The notes: generated by a model from the letters alone, not told the origin. Positions 10,994 to 25,481 are shown, counted from the first letter of the stretch. The stretch: DNA of 64,000 bases from Drosophila pseudoobscura (GCF_009870125.1 NC_046680.1:12791501-12855500), one strand, 5' to 3'. Translations and numbers: made by a program.

Positions 10994-12723
10994 TGTCTTA
11001 CTGGAAAACTAGCTAAAAATGTTTACTACCTAAATTTTGAGAGAGACTTTCAAACCGACTCCGGAACGAAGGCAAATCAATTCAAACAAAAACTAAAAAT
11101 ATCCACTTGGTTCAGTTGCTACTAGATGAAGGGATCCATGTTAGACAGTTCATACCAAACGTAAATCAACAAAAAGTAGGGTAAACATTAGTGGACATCG
11201 ATTATTGATAATTGATTTGGGCCTTGGCCTTTCGGAATGTGACGTCTAGCATAGCCGAAGAACACGATTTGCTGGACCTGCTGGTGTCTGGACTGAAAAG
11301 GAGTATATTTTAATTGAATCACAGAATCTCTGGGAAATTTCCATAAGACAAGCAGCAGTAGCAGCAAATAAATCAATTGCTCTCGCTGGATAACAAGACT
11401 TGAGCCCAATGCCATTGCTCGCTTATTTATTTGCACAAGCGATAAGACATTAAAAGACTTCGCTCTCCCCTTCCGGCATCCAAAGTGGGAGCTGAAGTCC
11501 GTAATGCGCTTAAGTCCGGCACAAAGTCCGTGTTGAATCTGCAAAGTGAACATTGTAAAACGGATAGCGGAAAAGGCAAAGAAGCAGGCAGAATGGGATG
11601 GGATGGGAGGCGAACCCAAAAAAGGAGCTTCCAGCAACAATTTATAGCTGGAAGAAACTAAAGATTGAGACCCTGGGATGGGACTTCATTCTCCCACCGG
11701 ATATGATTGTTTTGTGTGTGTGTGTACGTTTCAATCGATGACCAATTTGATGACCATGTTACGCCATCGGACCGTCCATTGGACATACTACAAAGTTGAT
11801 TTGAATTTATTACAAAACGCATTTACTTTACTTTCCATCCTGATTTCCCAGGCCAGGCACGTAGCCACATGCCTATCCACCCAACCTCCGGTTCTGCTCT
11901 TCCCCCACGACCAAGCAGTGGTTAATTTTTAATCAAAATAAAGAAGAAAAAACGAAGGAAAACTACTGGCCCGGCTGGTGGACTTTGGGGCATTTAGCAG
12001 ACTCAGCTGTTTGCTCCAAGTCGGAAATTGTATTTTGTCCACTTGGCTCATTTTTGTCCAAACCTCATCATTACCATCATCGTGCTTATCGGTCCCCGTC
12101 ATCAGCAGCAGCTACAGCTCCTCCTCCAGGTTCAGTTCCTGTTTCAGTAAGTCATGCAAACTGTTACTTGATAAGTCCATTGCATTTGGGGGGGATGGAT
12201 GGTTACAGTAAGTTGGCGAAACTTCTCCACTGAGAGAATGCGGTTGTATAGGCCAGGACTTTAAAACATTCCCACAACTTCTAAGAGGGAGAGAGAGAGA
12301 AGAAGAACCTGTTGAACATCACACTAGAGACCCTCGATCAAGATCTTCCATATTCTTTCGGCAGTAGGTGAGTCAATACATATACTGTGGAAATAATCAT
12401 CTTTACCAAGAAACATATAAACAAACATCATTCTTGGCATTGGTTTCTACCGGTTGATCTCTCTGTGTGGAAACACCGATTATTTGAAGGAATGTCTACG
12501 TCTTCCAAGGAACCGAGCTTAGCCGTGGTGTCACCGCGTCTATTGGGTGTGGGTGCTTGTTCAGAGCCTTAGTGCAGAGCAAGCATTTCCCTCAGTGCGT
12601 GGCACTCATCAGCTGGAGTACTCATTGGCCACTTCCTCTCCTTCCTCTCCCCCCACCACCTCTCTCGGGCTTTAGACAGAACGAGTAATTTGTTGTCAGG
12701 CAAAATGTTAATAAGGCAGCAAG

Positions 12724-12756
12724 TTGCTGCTGCTGCTGCTGCGGCGGCTGTTGCTG
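12724..12756. repeat. CTG/CGG trinucleotide run
   Basis: GCTGCTGCTGCTGCTGCGGC-type run; encodes Ala/Gln low complexity in shadow frames only. Confidence 0.75.
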
Positions 12757-14370
12757 TGGAAGCCACAAGTGGCCAACGTGCTTGCCGACGGCAATGGGAA
12801 TAGGGAATCTTGAAGGGAATGCTGCAGTCCTTGAGCATCCAGTGGAGTATGTACGTGGGGCCACTTCAACTGTTACACCAAAAGACGATATAACCACTGA
12901 ACTCAAGTTTACTGGCCTCCAACAGGTGAAAGTGAATCGATTTTCCCCTTTTACCCGTGCACAGAGCACAGTCCTGGCCAACTTAAGCAGTACTTATTGT
13001 TTGGCAAACTTTATATTTAATTAGTAGCAATCGCCTGCTGGGGAGGGAGGGCGGAATCAGTTCTGAATCCAAACGAAAACTCCCAGCAGCTTTGACTCGA
13101 AATAAACAGTTTCTCCTCATGTCGAAGGAGCCTCGAAAGTTTCAAAATTATCACGCAAATCAAAAGAAAAAAATTCCACGAAACTATTTTGGACAAAACT
13201 TTTGTCAATGGCTTAACTTGCCCCAGTGGCCGCATTTGTGGCAGAGAGAGATGTGAGAGGGGGCAGGGGCAGGGGCAGGCGCCCGTTGAGTACTCAAGTA
13301 AATTACAAGCTTTCATAGTCTTGGATTATTTAACCGCTGCAAGGAGTAGCTGTTGGAGTGTGTGGAACAAGTGTTATCAAAACACCCACACACACTCTCC
13401 CGCACGCACTCAGGCGCACAGGATAGTGGCAAACAGGATGGCAAACAGGATCCATATGGTTTCGTATAAAGAGGGAAATTTTACAACCAGCATAAGAAAG
13501 TCACTTAACGTGGGGCAATGGCACATTATGTGGCTAAGAAAGGGCCAGAGCCAGTGGCAGTGGCTGTGGCAAGGGCAGTGGGCCGAGAGGCTCGAGCGAT
13601 GTGGCGACTGAAAGTTAATTTTGGCCGGAAAACGTAAGCCAACCAAAATGTGTGCACAAAACGAGCAGGAAAGCGGAATTCCACTAACACTGTGGCAGGA
13701 GGCTGTTCTGGTAAGGCAGGACGAGCAGAGAGTAAAAACATTTTGCCTAAACTATGCCATTAACATAGAAAACTTTCATACCAGACGTAGCTCTCAATTC
13801 TTCCACCTCATACCTCTCCCTCTCCCTCTCTGTCTCCCTACCATTCACTCTCCTCACTTAGCTTTCCAGCCGACTCTTCGAAGCACGTAAATACTTGCCA
13901 GAAACTTGCACGAATTAACAACACAAAGTTTGTCCTGCTTGTGTGACGGAAAACTTGGATAAAATAATACAAAACTGCCACTGGCAAGTGACAATAACAG
14001 GGAAGAGTGAGCAAGAGGGGTGAATAAAGATAGACAGAGAGGGCAGAGGGACATATGCTTCATCAGCAGAGTTTGTCCGTTTCGGCAGATGGTGAAAAGG
14101 ATTGCGCCTGAGAGGAACTGAAAGCCAGTGTTCAGTCCTTGGCCCTCAGTCTCCAGTCACCAGTCAGCAGACTTTACTGTTTAGTGCCAAATGTCAAACA
14201 ATTTGTGGTCTCCGAATCTACCCCACTCTCTCTCTCCTGTTGTATTTGAAGTTCTGGCCTACAGGCTATTGGCCAAAGTACGAGTATTTATAGCTGAAAA
14301 CTTTATGACTGCCAAGACCAGACCTAAGCCAACGTCCATAAAAAGCAAAGCACTGCTTTCTGCGCTCCGT

Positions 14371-14459
14371 TCTCCGTGCTCTGTGCTCCGTGCTCTGTGC
14401 TCCGTGCTGCTTAATGTTTTCTGTGTGCTGGGCGCTCCTCCTCCTCCTCCTCCTCCTCC
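14371..14459. repeat. Two adjacent simple repeats: (GCTCYGT)n then (CTC)n
   Basis: A heptanucleotide GCTCCGT/GCTCTGT repeats about five times (14371-14411). After a 25-bp gap comes a CTC run of eight units (14437-14459). Confidence 0.8.
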
Positions 14460-17400
14460 GCCAACAGTCTAACCGCATAATTGCCGCTAAAGAGTGTTTC
14501 GTGTCCAATGCGGATTTTAGTCTGGTCCAACTATAACTCATTATGGCTAATGAGTGTTATTTGTGCCCTGCGGCAGCGCCAGCCTTCATTTTGCATGGGC
14601 GTAGCAAGGCGAAAGGTCGCAAAATTCGTAGAACGATTATGGGTACTACTCGTCGCAGACAGACACAGCCAAACAGATCTTCACTCTGGCCAAAGAGATA
14701 ACATTTAACTGACAACAAAAGCGACAACAAGCGACAGCTCTTGTCAACTGCGTGCCAGAGAGAGACGTGCCTAGAGAAAAAGTGAAAAAGAGGGTTAAAT
14801 CCTTAATCCGAGTGGTCTACACGGAGTTGGCTTGCATGAATTTCGAATTCAATGAACCACATTTTTCTGTACTCTCGTCTCGTCAGATGAGAGGTCCTAC
14901 TTTTTATGCTGATCACCAAGTTGTCGACCTGTTGCTCCATTGAGGGGCAATAAAACAAAAAGAATTAAGAATTAAGAGATCGCATAAATTGTTTTTATTG
15001 TTTTTTCTTAAATGGGGTGGTTACGAGGAGGCCTGCAACTGACTTTTATCACATGTAAATGGAGGCAAATGTAAGGCAGTAGGAATAAACGTGGCCAAAA
15101 GACACATGCATAATACATATTACGTATACGTATGTATATGAACGAGACTGAACGAAAGGAATGAATAAACGAAATAAATAAATAAGGAGGCGCAACAGTC
15201 TCATCGATTTTCTCGCATTACAAGGGCTCAATTCGGAGGCGAGGCAGCTTCACGTGTCATCCCCAATTTGGGGATCTGGGGGCAGTGCAAACACAACAAT
15301 TGAAATTTTAAATGGCGCACTGACAATGGCAATAATGAGATGATAATCGCGAGGGCGATGGCAAGGACATTTATGCTGATGACGTATGGCAACTCTCATT
15401 TCCTCTTACACACCCCCCCTTGAGAACTCTTCGGTTGGCCTGAAAGCTGATAACGTGTGATTTAATGTATTTTTAACGGGTTTTAATCCGATTTACAGTT
15501 TAACGGGGCGTATTATTTTGGGGCCGACTCTGCAATGGGTCTCTCCCTCCACTTCAGATTCCTTTTCTTTGACTTGAGCATTTGACTCATGACCAACTCG
15601 TCCTGGATCCGTGCTCAAGTGAAAATGAGATTTCCATATTAATTGATGCTGGGGGAACGAAATGCATGCCACAAACCTCTAACCACCGAAAGCTTTCAGT
15701 ATTTGCGTGAAATATGGATGGAAAATCAATGCAAAATATATATTTGTAGCTCTCGTTGTGTCAACCGCATGTCAATCAAGGTCAGCGCAAATGCACAAAA
15801 ATTGGAAGCCATCAATTTATGCAGCTCTAAATAGGCTACTTCCATATGGGTATGATTGAAGTTTGAATACCCTGAGCAGTGCCCCAAAAGCAAGATCTAT
15901 TCAATATCCTCAAGGGTATTTGAATTATTTTAAACATATCCTTCTGCTGAATCTTCAAAGGATACAAACGATATAATCGGCTCAATATTAGTTCTTCAGT
16001 ATGAAAATGATTGCTTTATCTCTGTATCGGCTGCCGCAAATTGTGGCAATCAATGCAGCAGCTAATGCTCCCGCTGTTGCATGAATGCAATTCAATGCAT
16101 CAACTGGGGTGAGGGCCATGCTAAATGGCCACCGGAATATGCAATTAAATCAGAATTTCTTACTGTTTTCATTTTTAAATTTAAATATCAAGCAGCTACA
16201 AATAGTTGCACACTATATCTATGACAACCTTGACATATTTCGAGCGATAGGTTGTTGAGATTGTTACGGCCAGAGATATGTATTTGCTAAAATCACATTA
16301 AATTGCCCAAGCAATTTAAACCTCATTTTGTGATCATCAAATGCCTGGTAGATGAGCCTCATGGTGGGACATTGTGGAGGCAGTCAGCGGAACGTAGATA
16401 CCAGAATAATTGCAGACAGAGATGGAGACAAAGTGGCAAAGGGGGGATGTAGGGATGGAGGGTGGTACTCGTGGAAAGAGAAGCCAAGCCAAATTTGACA
16501 TTTCATTGAAGGCAGACGCTAGTAACAGGCAGGTGCCCGCCTACCCTATAATCCAGGGTCAATTCATTCGGATCTAGGCTCCGACAAACAACCATTTTGC
16601 AGGATTTACCTATACAACTTAATTTCCTAAGCATCCTTAAAAAGTTTGACTCCAACTGCCATAGCGACCGCCATTTCTATTTTATTTCGATTGCTCTGTT
16701 TAGTGTCTCGTCCTTTGGACACACAGACACATAGACATCAGCAAAAAGTCAAGCTGAAGACAGGCAATTATTTTTTGCACTTCACTTAATGTAATCAATC
16801 AGAAACGAATCGTTTCGATTGTGATATTTCTCAAAGCTTGAGACAGAGCGAAACATTTGACCAAAAAAGAGCTGGATAAATGGAACCAATTACGAAAATT
16901 AGACAAGAGCTAGACGTCTCATTTGACTCACTGAGTTTTGCGGTTAAAGTTTTGTGACACGCGTACAATCTCGCCGGCTTGTTGGCTTCGAGCAAACACA
17001 TTACATGCCTCGACTCAATGACGCACAGCCTCACACACGGGACCCAAGAAGCGACAAAGCCAAGCCCAACTTCACGTAACTCAGGTCTTAAGATGTTTAT
17101 GTTTAAGGTCACGGGCTGGCAATTATAAAAGACTGCGTGCGGTTAAAAATAAACTTGAAAAATAATGTACGGGGCGGGGCGTGTACTTGGCGACATCCAC
17201 TGAGTAGATTCGCATAATTGCAAGCCAAACAAAACCAAGAAGCAACAGCTGGTAAGTGCGAAATAAATCCGAGACTTATATCTGGCCCAAGCTCTTGCCA
17301 GAATTTCCGCTTTCACATACCCAGTAGAAATGGGGTCTTTTCGTGTATGAGTAATCTTTATGCATTCTATATTCTACCTCTAAGTGCAAATAAAATAAAT

Positions 17401-19321
17401 GAAATTTCTTTGTAGCATTGATGCTTCAGTAGAGAGTATATACGAATGTCGAGAGACGATTTTAGCAAGTACGTATAATGCGTTTCCTGTGTTTGTGTAT
17501 TCTGTGACCACAGCATTGAAGATGAACCTGGAGCTGGAATAATAATCCTTGCAATAATGTTGTTGATTACTACCACACAGAGCGGGAGAGGGCGAGGGAG
17601 AGGGAGAGCTGGTACCGAAATTGAATTGCCAAATGGATTCACGTGTGTGTGATTCACATGCCCAATCTCTATCCAATCACATTCATCTGTGTCGGCCGTC
17701 CGATGCCTGCACATCTTGCGATTATTCAAGCATTTCCGGGGACGGGGAACCTTGTTCCGAAATAGAATCACGTACAGGACCAGGACCAATTATTGTCCTC
17801 GGCCCCCAATTTATTATGCAGGAAGTCAGTGTGCGAATTAAACTCCAATTTGATTGGGCGCACATCTCATCCCGGATCGGCCAAAATCATTAGCGACTGG
17901 TTTTTTTTTTTTGCTATCGATTTTTTGCTCTTTTCTGATTTATCATTTGTCATGCCCTGAATCACATAGAGTTTATTTTTTCTGTTGTTTCAAATGGGCG
18001 AGCAATTAAGAGCCGACCATGCAAATGGTTCAATAAATATCAATAAATTTCACCAGCAATTGCTGCATTTGCCAATAAATAACAATGGATCCGAGAGGGC
18101 GAATGTCAGTCAGGCAAAGTTTCTAGACCACCGAGCACACAGTGTGAATGGAACAAGTAGCCGTCTAAAGAGTACGAGAATCCGGAAAAATTTACAGAAA
18201 AGCTGAGTCCTGCAACCGCCACTGCAGCCACCCGCCTTCCGGACAACAAATCAAGTGCGAAACAAATCGCAAGCAAGGTAACTACTACAAATATTTGCAC
18301 CCCCAACCCCACACCAGCAGATATGTGTCCCCTCGGGTCGAGTGATGCACCCGCCTGGACTGAGGCCAAGTGAAAGTTGTGGCCCCGTCCCGCCCTTGGG
18401 GGTGCGATCCACCACTGCACTGTGTGTTTTTTTGACTGCATGGCCAATTGATTGCGGCATAGGCGGAAAAGAAAGTCCGCAATTTGCCACCGCCTCAAAG
18501 ACGTCAATGACCGGGCCAAAAAAAACCAGCAGCTCACTCGAGTGCGAGTATATGTAGTTACTAATCGGTTACACAGCACGGCGTTTTTTAAAGAGCCCCC
18601 GTCAAGCAATCGTACCCCAGAGCCAGCGGCAACGGCTACTAATCAGTTAGCCTCTTATGCCTGACTGCTGCCTTTTCACACTCGACAGAAAATCAACAGA
18701 GATAGAAAAAACTTGAAAATAGTTGCAAAAGGGGGAGCGCATTATGAAGCCAGAATATTGGATACCCTTGATTCGATATCGAAATTAAATAAGCCATGAA
18801 GTGGATTATTCAATTGAGTTTCTATGACGAATATGATCGATATCCCATCCCACTTTTCTGCCCGTTAAAATCCCCATTCGGGAAAAGGTATCCAGCTCAC
18901 GATCTATAGCAAGTCTGCCCGATCGTCATCCTCATCGTCATCGTCGACATCTGTCTGCACAGAGCGTAATTTTTTCGACTGCGCACGCGCACAGCTGAGC
19001 TACGTGCTCGGATACCCATGCCCCCGGGCCCTTTATCCACCTACCAATCCTCCTGCTGGCTGCCCATAGCAAACACGTTAGGCGCCGACCGAGACTGAAA
19101 AACTCGCCCAGCAACCCGCTCCCGCTAAGCGCCCGCTTGTTAAGCTGCTCACTACAAATGCGAGAAAAAGAAAGAAAAAATAAAACGAAACGAAACGAAA
19201 AGAAAAAGAAAACAAAACGTGAGACGCTTCGTTGCCGGCTTGAGTTGACCAGGCCAGGAGAGGCTTGGAGCTTGGGGCTTGGAGCTTGAGTGTTGGTAAG
19301 AGACTCTTAAGTGCTTGGCTT

Positions 19322-19327
19322 TCAGTT
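19322..19327 (+). promoter_or_regulatory. Initiator-like TCAGTT of a candidate distal promoter
   Basis: Perfect Drosophila Inr TCAGTT (A at 19324), with an AGACG (DPE-like) word at +29, one base off the usual +28, and no TATA box. It lies about 275 bp upstream of an ATG-containing exon with a good donor. Transcription here is an inference. Confidence 0.4.
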
Positions 19328-19598
19328 CAGTTGCGAATTTCATACAACGCGAGACGGTTGAGCATTGAGCGCCGCTAGAATTCGGAAAGATACACTACTT
19401 CATTCCACAAAGAGTCACCAAAAAAAAAAGAAAAAATACGTTTCGCGATTAAGCGGAAATTAGTCAAGCAAATAATAATAAATTATTCATCTTTGTCCGT
19501 CCGTGCGAGTGAGTTTGTGCTCGCGTGCAGTCTCAAGTGAAAAGTGCTTCAAGTGTGTTTTGGGGGCAGACCAGATCAGACAAAAAGACAGCCCCAAG

Positions 19599-19628
19599 AT
19601 GATTGAGAGACGCAGTCAACTGGACAAG
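19599..19628 (+). other. Candidate distal first coding exon (10 codons)
   Basis: ATG followed by ten codons (MIERRSQLDK) and a donor AAG|GTAAGG at 19629. It ends in phase 0, and so does the acceptor exon at 29600, so splicing the two would add MIERRSQLDK plus IIITA before the Met at 29615 of the secreted protein. It could equally be a non-coding leader carrying an upstream ATG, or belong to an unrelated transcript. Confidence 0.3.
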
Positions 19629-20360
19629 GTAAGGCGTTCGGCCAGTGTCCGACCACAAATGGAAGACCCTCCAGTTGTTCCCGACTCTATGCTTAGAGAA
19701 GACAATATCCTCATCGAGTTCCACACAAACTAGAACTCCATTTCATAATCTGGAGCCCATTAAATATGACCTAAATGCGTGAAAACTTTTTCTCTGTGAC
19801 CTGCGAACACTTTGTGGAAAACTTTATCACTCGTTTTGGTTGAAAGTTTTTCGCAAATGGCAAAAAGGTAGAGAGGGAATTTTATTTCCCACCGTTAAAA
19901 TGACTGGGAACTGAGTTGGGAATCTTAAAACAAAAGCATTTAATTGCGGAGAGGGACAACAGTATCCCCCACTAACTTAAGACCTGTAAATATCTGTTTT
20001 GAAAACCTCTTAGAGTATACAAAAAATTGGTGTGCCCAATGGGAGTTATCTCTTATGTTAATGGCTGCTCAATCAGCTTGATATTTATTCTAATGATACA
20101 ATGATACAAGGCTTGGGACGGTTTTTGGTTTTCTGATTGCGATCACAGTGGAGCTGGGGGAGACTTTGGGATGGACAATGACAGAGAGCCGATTTCTGTC
20201 TGGGACTCACATAGTTGCCGAAGCAACCCGTTCAGGTTTTATTTTCTTACGAGTCTTTGTTCAATTTGTTTGGCAAACTGATTAATTCTTGGCCATGTGC
20301 TAGGTTTTCTTTCGGGTTCTGGTTCTTAGCGGCATGATGATAACAAGATCTGAGAACTCT

Positions 20361-20395
20361 GTTCTGTTCTGTTCTGTTCTGTTCTGTTCTGTTCT
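20361..20395. repeat. (GTTCT)7 pentanucleotide microsatellite
   Basis: Seven perfect copies of GTTCT in a row. Confidence 0.9.
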
Positions 20396-23300
20396 TCATC
20401 ATCTGCTATCTAAATATTCGCAAATATACTCGTATCGTCATCTGTTTCTGTTTCATTGTCTGGTCTGTCCGTTGTTGTTTTCTTCGCATACTTGGAAATG
20501 ATTCAGACTCATTTGCATATGTTTGGCAGTTATAACTTTTGCTTTTATTTGCATTTTTCGGGCCTCGCTGCTAACATTTTTTTCTTTAAATTCTAATTAA
20601 TTATGTGCGTGTCAAATTACGTAAGAGATTCAGACGCAACGAAAGTAAACGCTGGTATAATTTATGCAAATGGTCGGCCAGAACAGCGGCCCGCTGCGAT
20701 TACAACGAGTATTTTAAGCCCCCAATGTGCACCGGAAATCGAAGTGCGGTGTCCCGATGTGACGGCATTTTTGGCCAACTGATCGATATATTTAGACGTT
20801 TAGGCACGATTGGACGTCAGAAGCCGGGTGGATCTGCGTCATGGGGCATGCGCAGCTGCATATAGAGTGGGCCTTGAGTGGGTTTCGGGAGCTGCATATA
20901 AGGAATATGTATCTATTCTTCCAAGTTCTAAGCCAGTAGATTGGACCGGCGTTCAAATGTGATCTATGTCACGTAGTCCCCCAGCCACAATCAAGCAAAG
21001 TATAAGCGGGGATAAAGCGTAGTACATAGAGCATTAATCTCTCTGTCTCTCCAACTCTTTTTTTCTTTCTATCTCTCTCTCTCTCTATGCTTTAACCCAT
21101 GGAGAGCTGGTTTGCCTCGTTCTCGCTTTTCATTATTAATGAGACCCAGAGCACACTGAGAGCAATTAAGCTAATAACAAAAACAATTGTACTCTACAGA
21201 GTAAGCCAAAACTAAACAGAGCGATGAAGAGATAAGATAGGATGAGTCAGGGAAAAAGAAAGAGAAACAGAGCGAGGCAAGATGAGTCAGAGAAAGAGAT
21301 TGTAATAAAAATGGCAAGGCAATTAGAGGCCAAAAAAAATAAAACAGAAAAGGCAACAGAAACAGAAAACAAGTGCAACAGGATTTCATTGCAAAGTTCT
21401 TTAGATTAAATATGAAGAATGCAATGCTTCCATTAAAACCTATATATAAACTGTAGATTGTTGACCGGATAAGAGCATATCATTTAAAAGGCAGTATGGT
21501 CAATGTCTGGCGGCTGGAATGAATATAATAAATCAATCAACGCACCAGGCGGGACCCGTTCTGTCTGTCCCTGGATTTCCCCCTATATATTCCACCATGA
21601 GGTCTGCCGTTTCTATCCGCATTAGCATACTCAATAATTACCAGCATTTCAGTTCACTTCTAGTAAAGCCAATGGCAGCAAAATATGGCCAAAGCTTAAA
21701 TGTAAAATAAACGGATCCAGATCTGAGAACACACAATGAAATGTTGCGTACAAAATTTGGATATGCAGCTAATTGATAAGTGCGCTTAAGTTGATTAGTA
21801 GCGGAGCCAGAGGCCGCATTTAAATTAATTAAGGACTGGCCCCCCACAGGCAAACACACGGCATCGCGCACTCGAATCCCGCGATCTCTTCCACTCCATC
21901 ACCCTCAACCTCAGCTGCAGCGTGTTAATAGACTCTTTTGCAGAGGTGGTATGGGCGTTCAATTTAATTAAATTTACACACACAGACGAACGCAGATATG
22001 GGATATGGGATTTTTGCAGAACCATTAAATAAATTACTTCTTTGCTGCGGCTTTTGCCGAGCTTCAGTTGCGCATTTATTGCTGCATTCCAAGAATTGGA
22101 TTAAATGTAATCAAATGTCTCCGGGCGCTTTTCCTCTATGTTCTCCCGCCTCAGGATGCACGTTAATTAATTCAAATTAATTACATGGATTGTTTGGGCA
22201 TAAAGTGGTTGTCATTCCTGTGGCACCGCGAGTGGAGAGAGGGCCATTAATTAGTTAGTTGATTGACGATAGCATTGCCACGCCCTCTTCGCTAACTGCT
22301 ATCTCACCTGCCCCTCTGATCAGCGCTCTCGCGGCACTAGTTAAACGCGACTTCGTCGTACCTAATCTTTGATTATATTCTCAACCCCGATGGTGGGGCA
22401 GACAACCCACCGATGCACGCACCTAAACCACCAGTAAAACTTTTCTGGGGGGGTAATTAACTCAGCGGACACAAAACAACATACAAAATAATTGTCATAT
22501 GCGGGAACAACAAAACAATAGTAAAAGCAACAAAGAGCAGGTCGCTAAACAAATAATCAAATGCTCTTAAGCTATGAAAAAATGGCAGGTATGGGAGATA
22601 ATCATTTGTATTATTTGTATTTTTTTCCCCCACTCCTTACTTAATATTTATCTGCACGTGTGCGTTCGTAGCAAAAGTGGGTGGTGCCAGGGGGCATGAC
22701 AGAATAGCTAAAAATATCCACTTCATCCAAAGCGTTCCGCTAAAAGGTCACGTTCAAAAACAATCGCCAGATTCTGCTCCACAAAAAAAGAGCAGAGGGA
22801 AAACACCCACAACAAGAGCGAAAGAGTGCTAAAATGCTAAAGTGTAGAATATAAATGTGTAAAGAGCGTATAGAGTGTAAAAGTGGGAATGAAATTAATT
22901 CAAAAACTGACACTCACATACACCATGGCAATGTCAAGGTCCGACACACTCACTCTCTATCCCTCTCTCTCTCTTCTGGCAGTGTCTCCTCTTCCGATAT
23001 GCAAAGGCAGCTAATGAGGTTTGTCTTCCACTTTATACAGTAAAACCCCATGACCCTGAGCAATGTCAGGGGCCTGGCTCTGCTCCGGGGGCCTGTGGTA
23101 GTTGTTGCTGCTGCGGGAGCATAAGTGTGACCAGCGAAATACGAGTATACAGAGCAAAAAATAGGTGCAAAAACCAAGTTAAATGCTGTTTGTTATAGTC
23201 GTACCCATGCAGAGGGTATTACGAATTTGATCAGATGTTTGCAACGCAGAGAAGTCAATGAAGTACTTTTGATCAATCATCTGTCTCCCCTTGTTCGTTG

Positions 23301-24764
23301 CTCCCCTACATGGTTAGTCCCTTCATTTCTATACTCGTACTGTACTATTTAAAATATATTCCATAGAAAGTGTATCAAATGCTTCGGTAGGCTATTGCTG
23401 ATATTTCTGTTGCTGTGCTCGTTGTTTGGCTATTCAAATTTTATGCATTGTCAGCAGACAACAAAACAGTTTAGACACTCACACAGTGTTTAAGAACAGG
23501 GTGTTGTTGTTTGGTGGGGAAGGAGGGGCCTGCCAACCAAACCAACCAGCCGAACATACAATTCAATTTAACGCTTTGAGCTGCCTGGTTATTTGGTTTT
23601 CTAGTTCAAGTTGAGGGTCAATAACTGTTGGCCTGCATCCAACTGAAAAGTTTGGACATCGCCACGACTACGGCTAAGGCTTAGTGTATGCATATGGCTA
23701 TGGCTGAGTGTTGATTTACAATTTGTACAATTGGCAAACAAATATTGTTGAATTGAATGGCGGAAAAAACACAAATGCAAATAGCCGCATCTGATTGTAG
23801 ACCCTCTCATCAGACAGCAGCACTGAAACTTCAGCCAAACATTCGCCGCTCCCTCCCATCTGTCTGTCTGTTGATATTTAGCAAGGGCAAGCTGCGGGTG
23901 TGCCGTGAGAGAGGGACTGGAGGTGGGAGGTGGGAAGTGGGATGTGGGAGGTGGAAGAAAGGCAACCCACTGACTCAGGGCCCGGTTCAACGTGATTCAT
24001 ACTTGGTTGAATGCTTTACAAATCTTGTTTGCCTGCGACTTAATGCATTTCGAGGGTAAAGGTTAAGCAGTCAAAGGGTCGGCAAGCAAAAGAGGAGGAA
24101 AAAAGGAGAAAGAGAGATGGGATGTGATGGGAATATTACACGTGACTTGCTTTGAGGCAGATTAGCACTTGTATACTCGCATTGAATCGACATTCGAGGA
24201 CAGCGTACCGTCTGTGTACTTATTTATGTGAGTGCGCATTGATTACCCTCAATATACGAACGGTTAATAAAGTACTTTTAAAAGTTGATTCCAATTAGCA
24301 CATTGGGGTAGATCATGCCGGTCTCCGAGCCGGTTTACTTTAAGTAAATAATGAACCTAGTACAAATAGAAGAAAGAGGGGAAATCATATTTTCGAAAGA
24401 AAGAAACAAAACTGATAGATGAATGTGCACGAACAATAACCTGAAAGTATGGAAATATGAAATCGCTATCGCTGTGGGCAACAAACATTTTTGAGCCATG
24501 TAACTTGTTACTTAGCACAAAAATACCCAAAAATTCTCGAGAAATGTCTAAACTCTTTTCTGGATTTACTTCCATACTCTTTTAAGCTTCCCCCAATCCC
24601 CCATCGCACTTGCATCTCGTACATTTTTGCATATTCAATGTCGATATTGGGCTACCGCTGGATTTCTGGTTCTGTACGGAGTTTATTATTTAGTATGCAG
24701 GCAGGCGGCCTGACGAGTTCAAGGCGGTTCCGGTAGATCCCAACTGCAAATGCACACACAACCA

Positions 24765-25001
24765 ATCATCATCATTATCATCATCATCATCATCATCTGA
24801 AATATAGGTTTTTATTGTAGTGGAACGAGACCTGTCGTCGAAACTCGGTCAAACCGACGGTGAGCCGAGCCAGATCAGGTAGGTTCAGTGAACTGCAATG
24901 AACTACAGATACTCGTACTCTGCGGATTCTCTCTGGCATTGAGAGCGGTGAGCAATCGATAGGGAGAAACTGAAACTGAAACTGAAGCTGAAGCTGAAGC
25001 T
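24765..25001. repeat. Microsatellite pair: (ATC)n and (ACTGAA/GCTGAA)n
   Basis: ATC/CAT run at 24765-24797, then a hexanucleotide ACTGAA drifting into GCTGAA at 24967-25001. A separate (GACTGC)4 run follows at 25227-25250. Confidence 0.8.
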
Positions 25002-25293
25002 AGCTCTCCATTCCCGTGGGCGATGCTAGCAAAAAGTGTGTCAGGCAATTACATTGAAAGCTTGACTGTCAGCTTTTCCTAAACCAGTTTATGGTTAAAA
25101 GCGGCACACGAAATCACCAACAGAAGCAGCAGCGAGAAAGCTGTGCAAAGAAGTGCTCTCTCGCGTGCTCTCTCTCTCTCCCTTTTCGATCATGTGCAAA
25201 CTTTTACATTGACTGCAGGCAGCGCTGACTGCGACTGCGACTGCGACTGCATGATTAGCTGTAGTTGTACCTGTAAAAGTGGGCTACGTGATG

Positions 25294-25330
25294 AAATATA
25301 AGCAGCGCATGCGCTGCCCGCTGCCAGTCG
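25294..25330 (+). promoter_or_regulatory. Candidate TATA promoter at 25.3 kb
   Basis: AAATATAAG around 25294-25302, with a CCAGTC initiator-like word about 30 bp downstream (near 25326). Spacing is right for a TATA/Inr pair. It lies about 115 bp upstream of a short ATG exon with a consensus donor. Confidence 0.45.
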
Positions 25331-25439
25331 TCGCGCAGCCGCTCACATGTGTGCACTTCTCAGAACTCTCGTACTGGAGCTCTGGCAATAGTTCTGGCCG
25401 CGTTTCCCACTCTACATTCTCATAAACTAAACTGCCAAA

Positions 25440-25481
25440 ATGGCTTCCACTCCGGCACGCAGTGTCTACATCACGAACGAG
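25440..25481 (+). other. Candidate alternative first coding exon (14 codons)
   Basis: ATG at 25440, context CAAA|ATGG, opens 14 codons (MASTPARSVYITNE) before a consensus donor GAG|GTGAGT at 25482. Phase 0 matches the acceptor exon at 29600, so it could be an alternative 5' exon of the secreted-protein gene there. The resulting N-terminal extension would push the hydrophobic signal segment inward by about 19 residues. Confidence 0.4.

Larger units (their letters stand above)
10994..19320. other. 8-kb region without a supported gene
   Basis: Many short frames on both strands, none with a recognisable domain, conserved splice chain or plausible signal peptide. It contains several simple repeats (CTG at 12724-12756; CTCCGTGCTCTGTG-type at 14371-14411; CTC at 14437-14459). 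The size and AT-rich blocks would fit regulatory sequence or a large intron or 5' flank, but nothing decisive is visible. Confidence 0.5.
19629..25290. other. Probable intron or 5' flank, no gene supported
   Basis: No coding signal beyond short random frames. Contains a pentanucleotide run at 20361-20395, CT-rich tracts near 21069 and 22960, and CAT and CTGAA repeats at 24765-25001. Confidence 0.45.

Noticed and set aside
11188-11640. 150-codon minus-strand frame
   Set aside because: Leucine run from a simple repeat; no coding context or family resemblance.
21850-21900. tRNA-like TCGAATCCC word
   Set aside because: No acceptor stem, D-arm or anticodon arm could be paired around it.
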